Shown: in pieces, positions 7,074 to 7,651 of the stretch
Layout: each line of letters starts with the position of its first letter
Position numbering within the stretch: the first letter of the stretch is position 1
From: Bdellovibrio sp.
Lineage (GTDB): Bacteria > Bdellovibrionota > Bdellovibrionia > Bdellovibrionales > UBA1609
Direction: 5' to 3'
DNA: 7,651 nucleotides
Assembly: GCA_003694355.1 (NCBI GenBank)
Contig: RFKI01000174.1
Location: 1-7,651 of the forward strand
Notes under the pieces: model-generated
The model's database searches: none
Told to the model about the DNA's origin: nothing
What the model saw: only the letters and a program-made list of their open reading frames with translations
Translations under genes and position numbers: made by a program

Positions 7074-7651
7074 TTAGAGAAGATAAACTAGACCAAAGGA
7101 TAAAAAGACATGACTATATACAGTTTGTTCAAAGTCAGAGCTACCAAGCTTTTCACCACCCGTTAAGAGAAGTTTATTAGGTGTTTTCGGCGCTGTGGGA
7201 TCTGGACCAGGATACACATAAACACTCATATCAAAACGAAGTGCTAAATTTTTAGTAAAATAAAGCTTTTGTCCAAACCCAACATCCATTCCTATAGAAG
7301 TGCTGTCACCAAATGAAACAACACCTAAACCAGCCAGACCATATAATGAAAGATTCATCACTAACTGCTTAGTTAAGCTAATTTTTCCATAATAAGCTAC
7401 CAATTGATAATTTCCAAAAAGAGAATATGTTGAACTAGGAGCTCGACTTGGGTCGAATGTTAGATTTGATTTTTGTATCTTCCCGTCTTTTAAAGCCTGA
7501 CCATTTTTGGAAAGACCAGGAAGCATCATATTCGCCACCACATTTATTCCATGAACTTCTGTAAAATGATATGAAGCATTTAAGTTCCAAAATATATTAT
7601 TATAAAGGGCTTCTGTCATATTGAGTCCCACACTACTGCCCACTTCAAAAC
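7074..7651 (-). CDS. Outer-membrane beta-barrel protein, GltA/GltB type, 5' end outside window
   Basis: The visible 191 or so residues are the C-terminal part of a barrel protein that ends in TAA. The frame is open to the window edge and reads FEVGSSVGLN before the first possible start (GTG at 7643). That GTG falls within a beta-strand matching RFEFSSEALV of the neighbouring barrel, so the gene almost certainly begins upstream, outside the window. Barrel features are NNIFWNLNASYHFTEVHGIN, the turn YYGKISLTKQLV, the Gly-rich strand GLAGLGVVSFGDS, the strand pair MDVGFGQKLYFTKNLALRFD, and the final strand SHVFLSFGLVYLL. It aligns by eye with the next gene (YGKI, a Gly-rich strand, then GMGQ or GFGQ and an R.D strand), so the two are tandem paralogues. 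In Glt systems such paired barrels (GltA, GltB) form the outer-membrane platform. Signal peptide and true start cannot be seen. Confidence 0.78.
   Translation of the reverse strand, partial: FEVGSSVGLNMTEALYNNIFWNLNASYHFTEVHGINVVANMMLPGLSKNGQALKDGKIQKSNLTFDPSRAPSSTYSLFGNYQLVAYYGKISLTKQLVMNLSLYGLAGLGVVSFGDSTSIGMDVGFGQKLYFTKNLALRFDMSVYVYPGPDPTAPKTPNKLLLTGGEKLGSSDFEQTVYSHVFLSFGLVYLL

Noticed and set aside
7048..7083. Possible terminator between the barrel genes (CTTTG/CAAAG and TCTTCT/AGAAGA inverted repeats)
   Set aside because: Stems are 5-6 mostly weak pairs, and neither is followed by a T-run in the direction of transcription.
1..7651. CRISPR array, tRNA, rRNA, insertion sequence or prophage elements
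   Set aside because: Coding sequence fills nearly all of the window; no direct-repeat arrays, cloverleaf-like stretches, transposase motifs or terminal inverted repeats were seen.

Overview
The window is one strand-consistent operon: every real gene reads on the minus strand, so transcription runs from position 7651 towards 1. The DNA is AT-rich by eye. The gene content is a Glt/Nfs-type envelope machine: two Myxococcus-style outer-membrane beta-barrels, three secreted TPR proteins of very different sizes, a small secreted protein, and an FHA-domain protein. This set and its order (barrel, barrel, GltC-like, GltD-like, GltE-like, GltF-like, GltG-like) match the gliding-motility (Glt) and spore-coat (Nfs) modules known from Myxococcota and Bdellovibrionota. 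A low-GC member of the Bdellovibrio/Bacteriovorax lineage is the most likely source. The assignment rests on remembered family features and gene order, not on a search.

Layout in transcription order: 7651-7074, a 5'-truncated outer-membrane barrel; 7073-6976, a short intergenic gap; 6975-6133, a second barrel with a charged N-terminal arm; 6136-4424, a GltC-like TPR protein; 4410-1282, a GltD-like TPR protein of 1042 codons cut by an in-frame TGA at codon 658; 1285-482, a GltE-like TPR protein; 485-201, a small GltF-like protein; and 204-1, the start of a GltG-like FHA protein that opens on TTG and has an in-frame TAG at codon 52. From the second barrel onward, neighbouring genes overlap by a few bases or lie 13 bases apart, which suggests translational coupling throughout.

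In the better-studied relatives, the barrels sit in the outer membrane, the TPR proteins and GltF-like protein occupy the periplasm, and the FHA protein spans the inner membrane and links the machine to its motor and cytoplasmic regulators. The genes here would supply the outer-membrane and periplasmic parts and the start of the inner-membrane link; no motor genes are in the window.

The most notable observation is that two of these genes, gltD-like and gltG-like, each carry one in-frame stop codon while the coding signal continues in the same frame on the far side. No frameshifts are seen anywhere. TGA ends five of the six visible genes, so it is a normal stop here. The two stops therefore mean recent inactivation, sequence or assembly error, or programmed readthrough, and the sequence alone cannot separate these.
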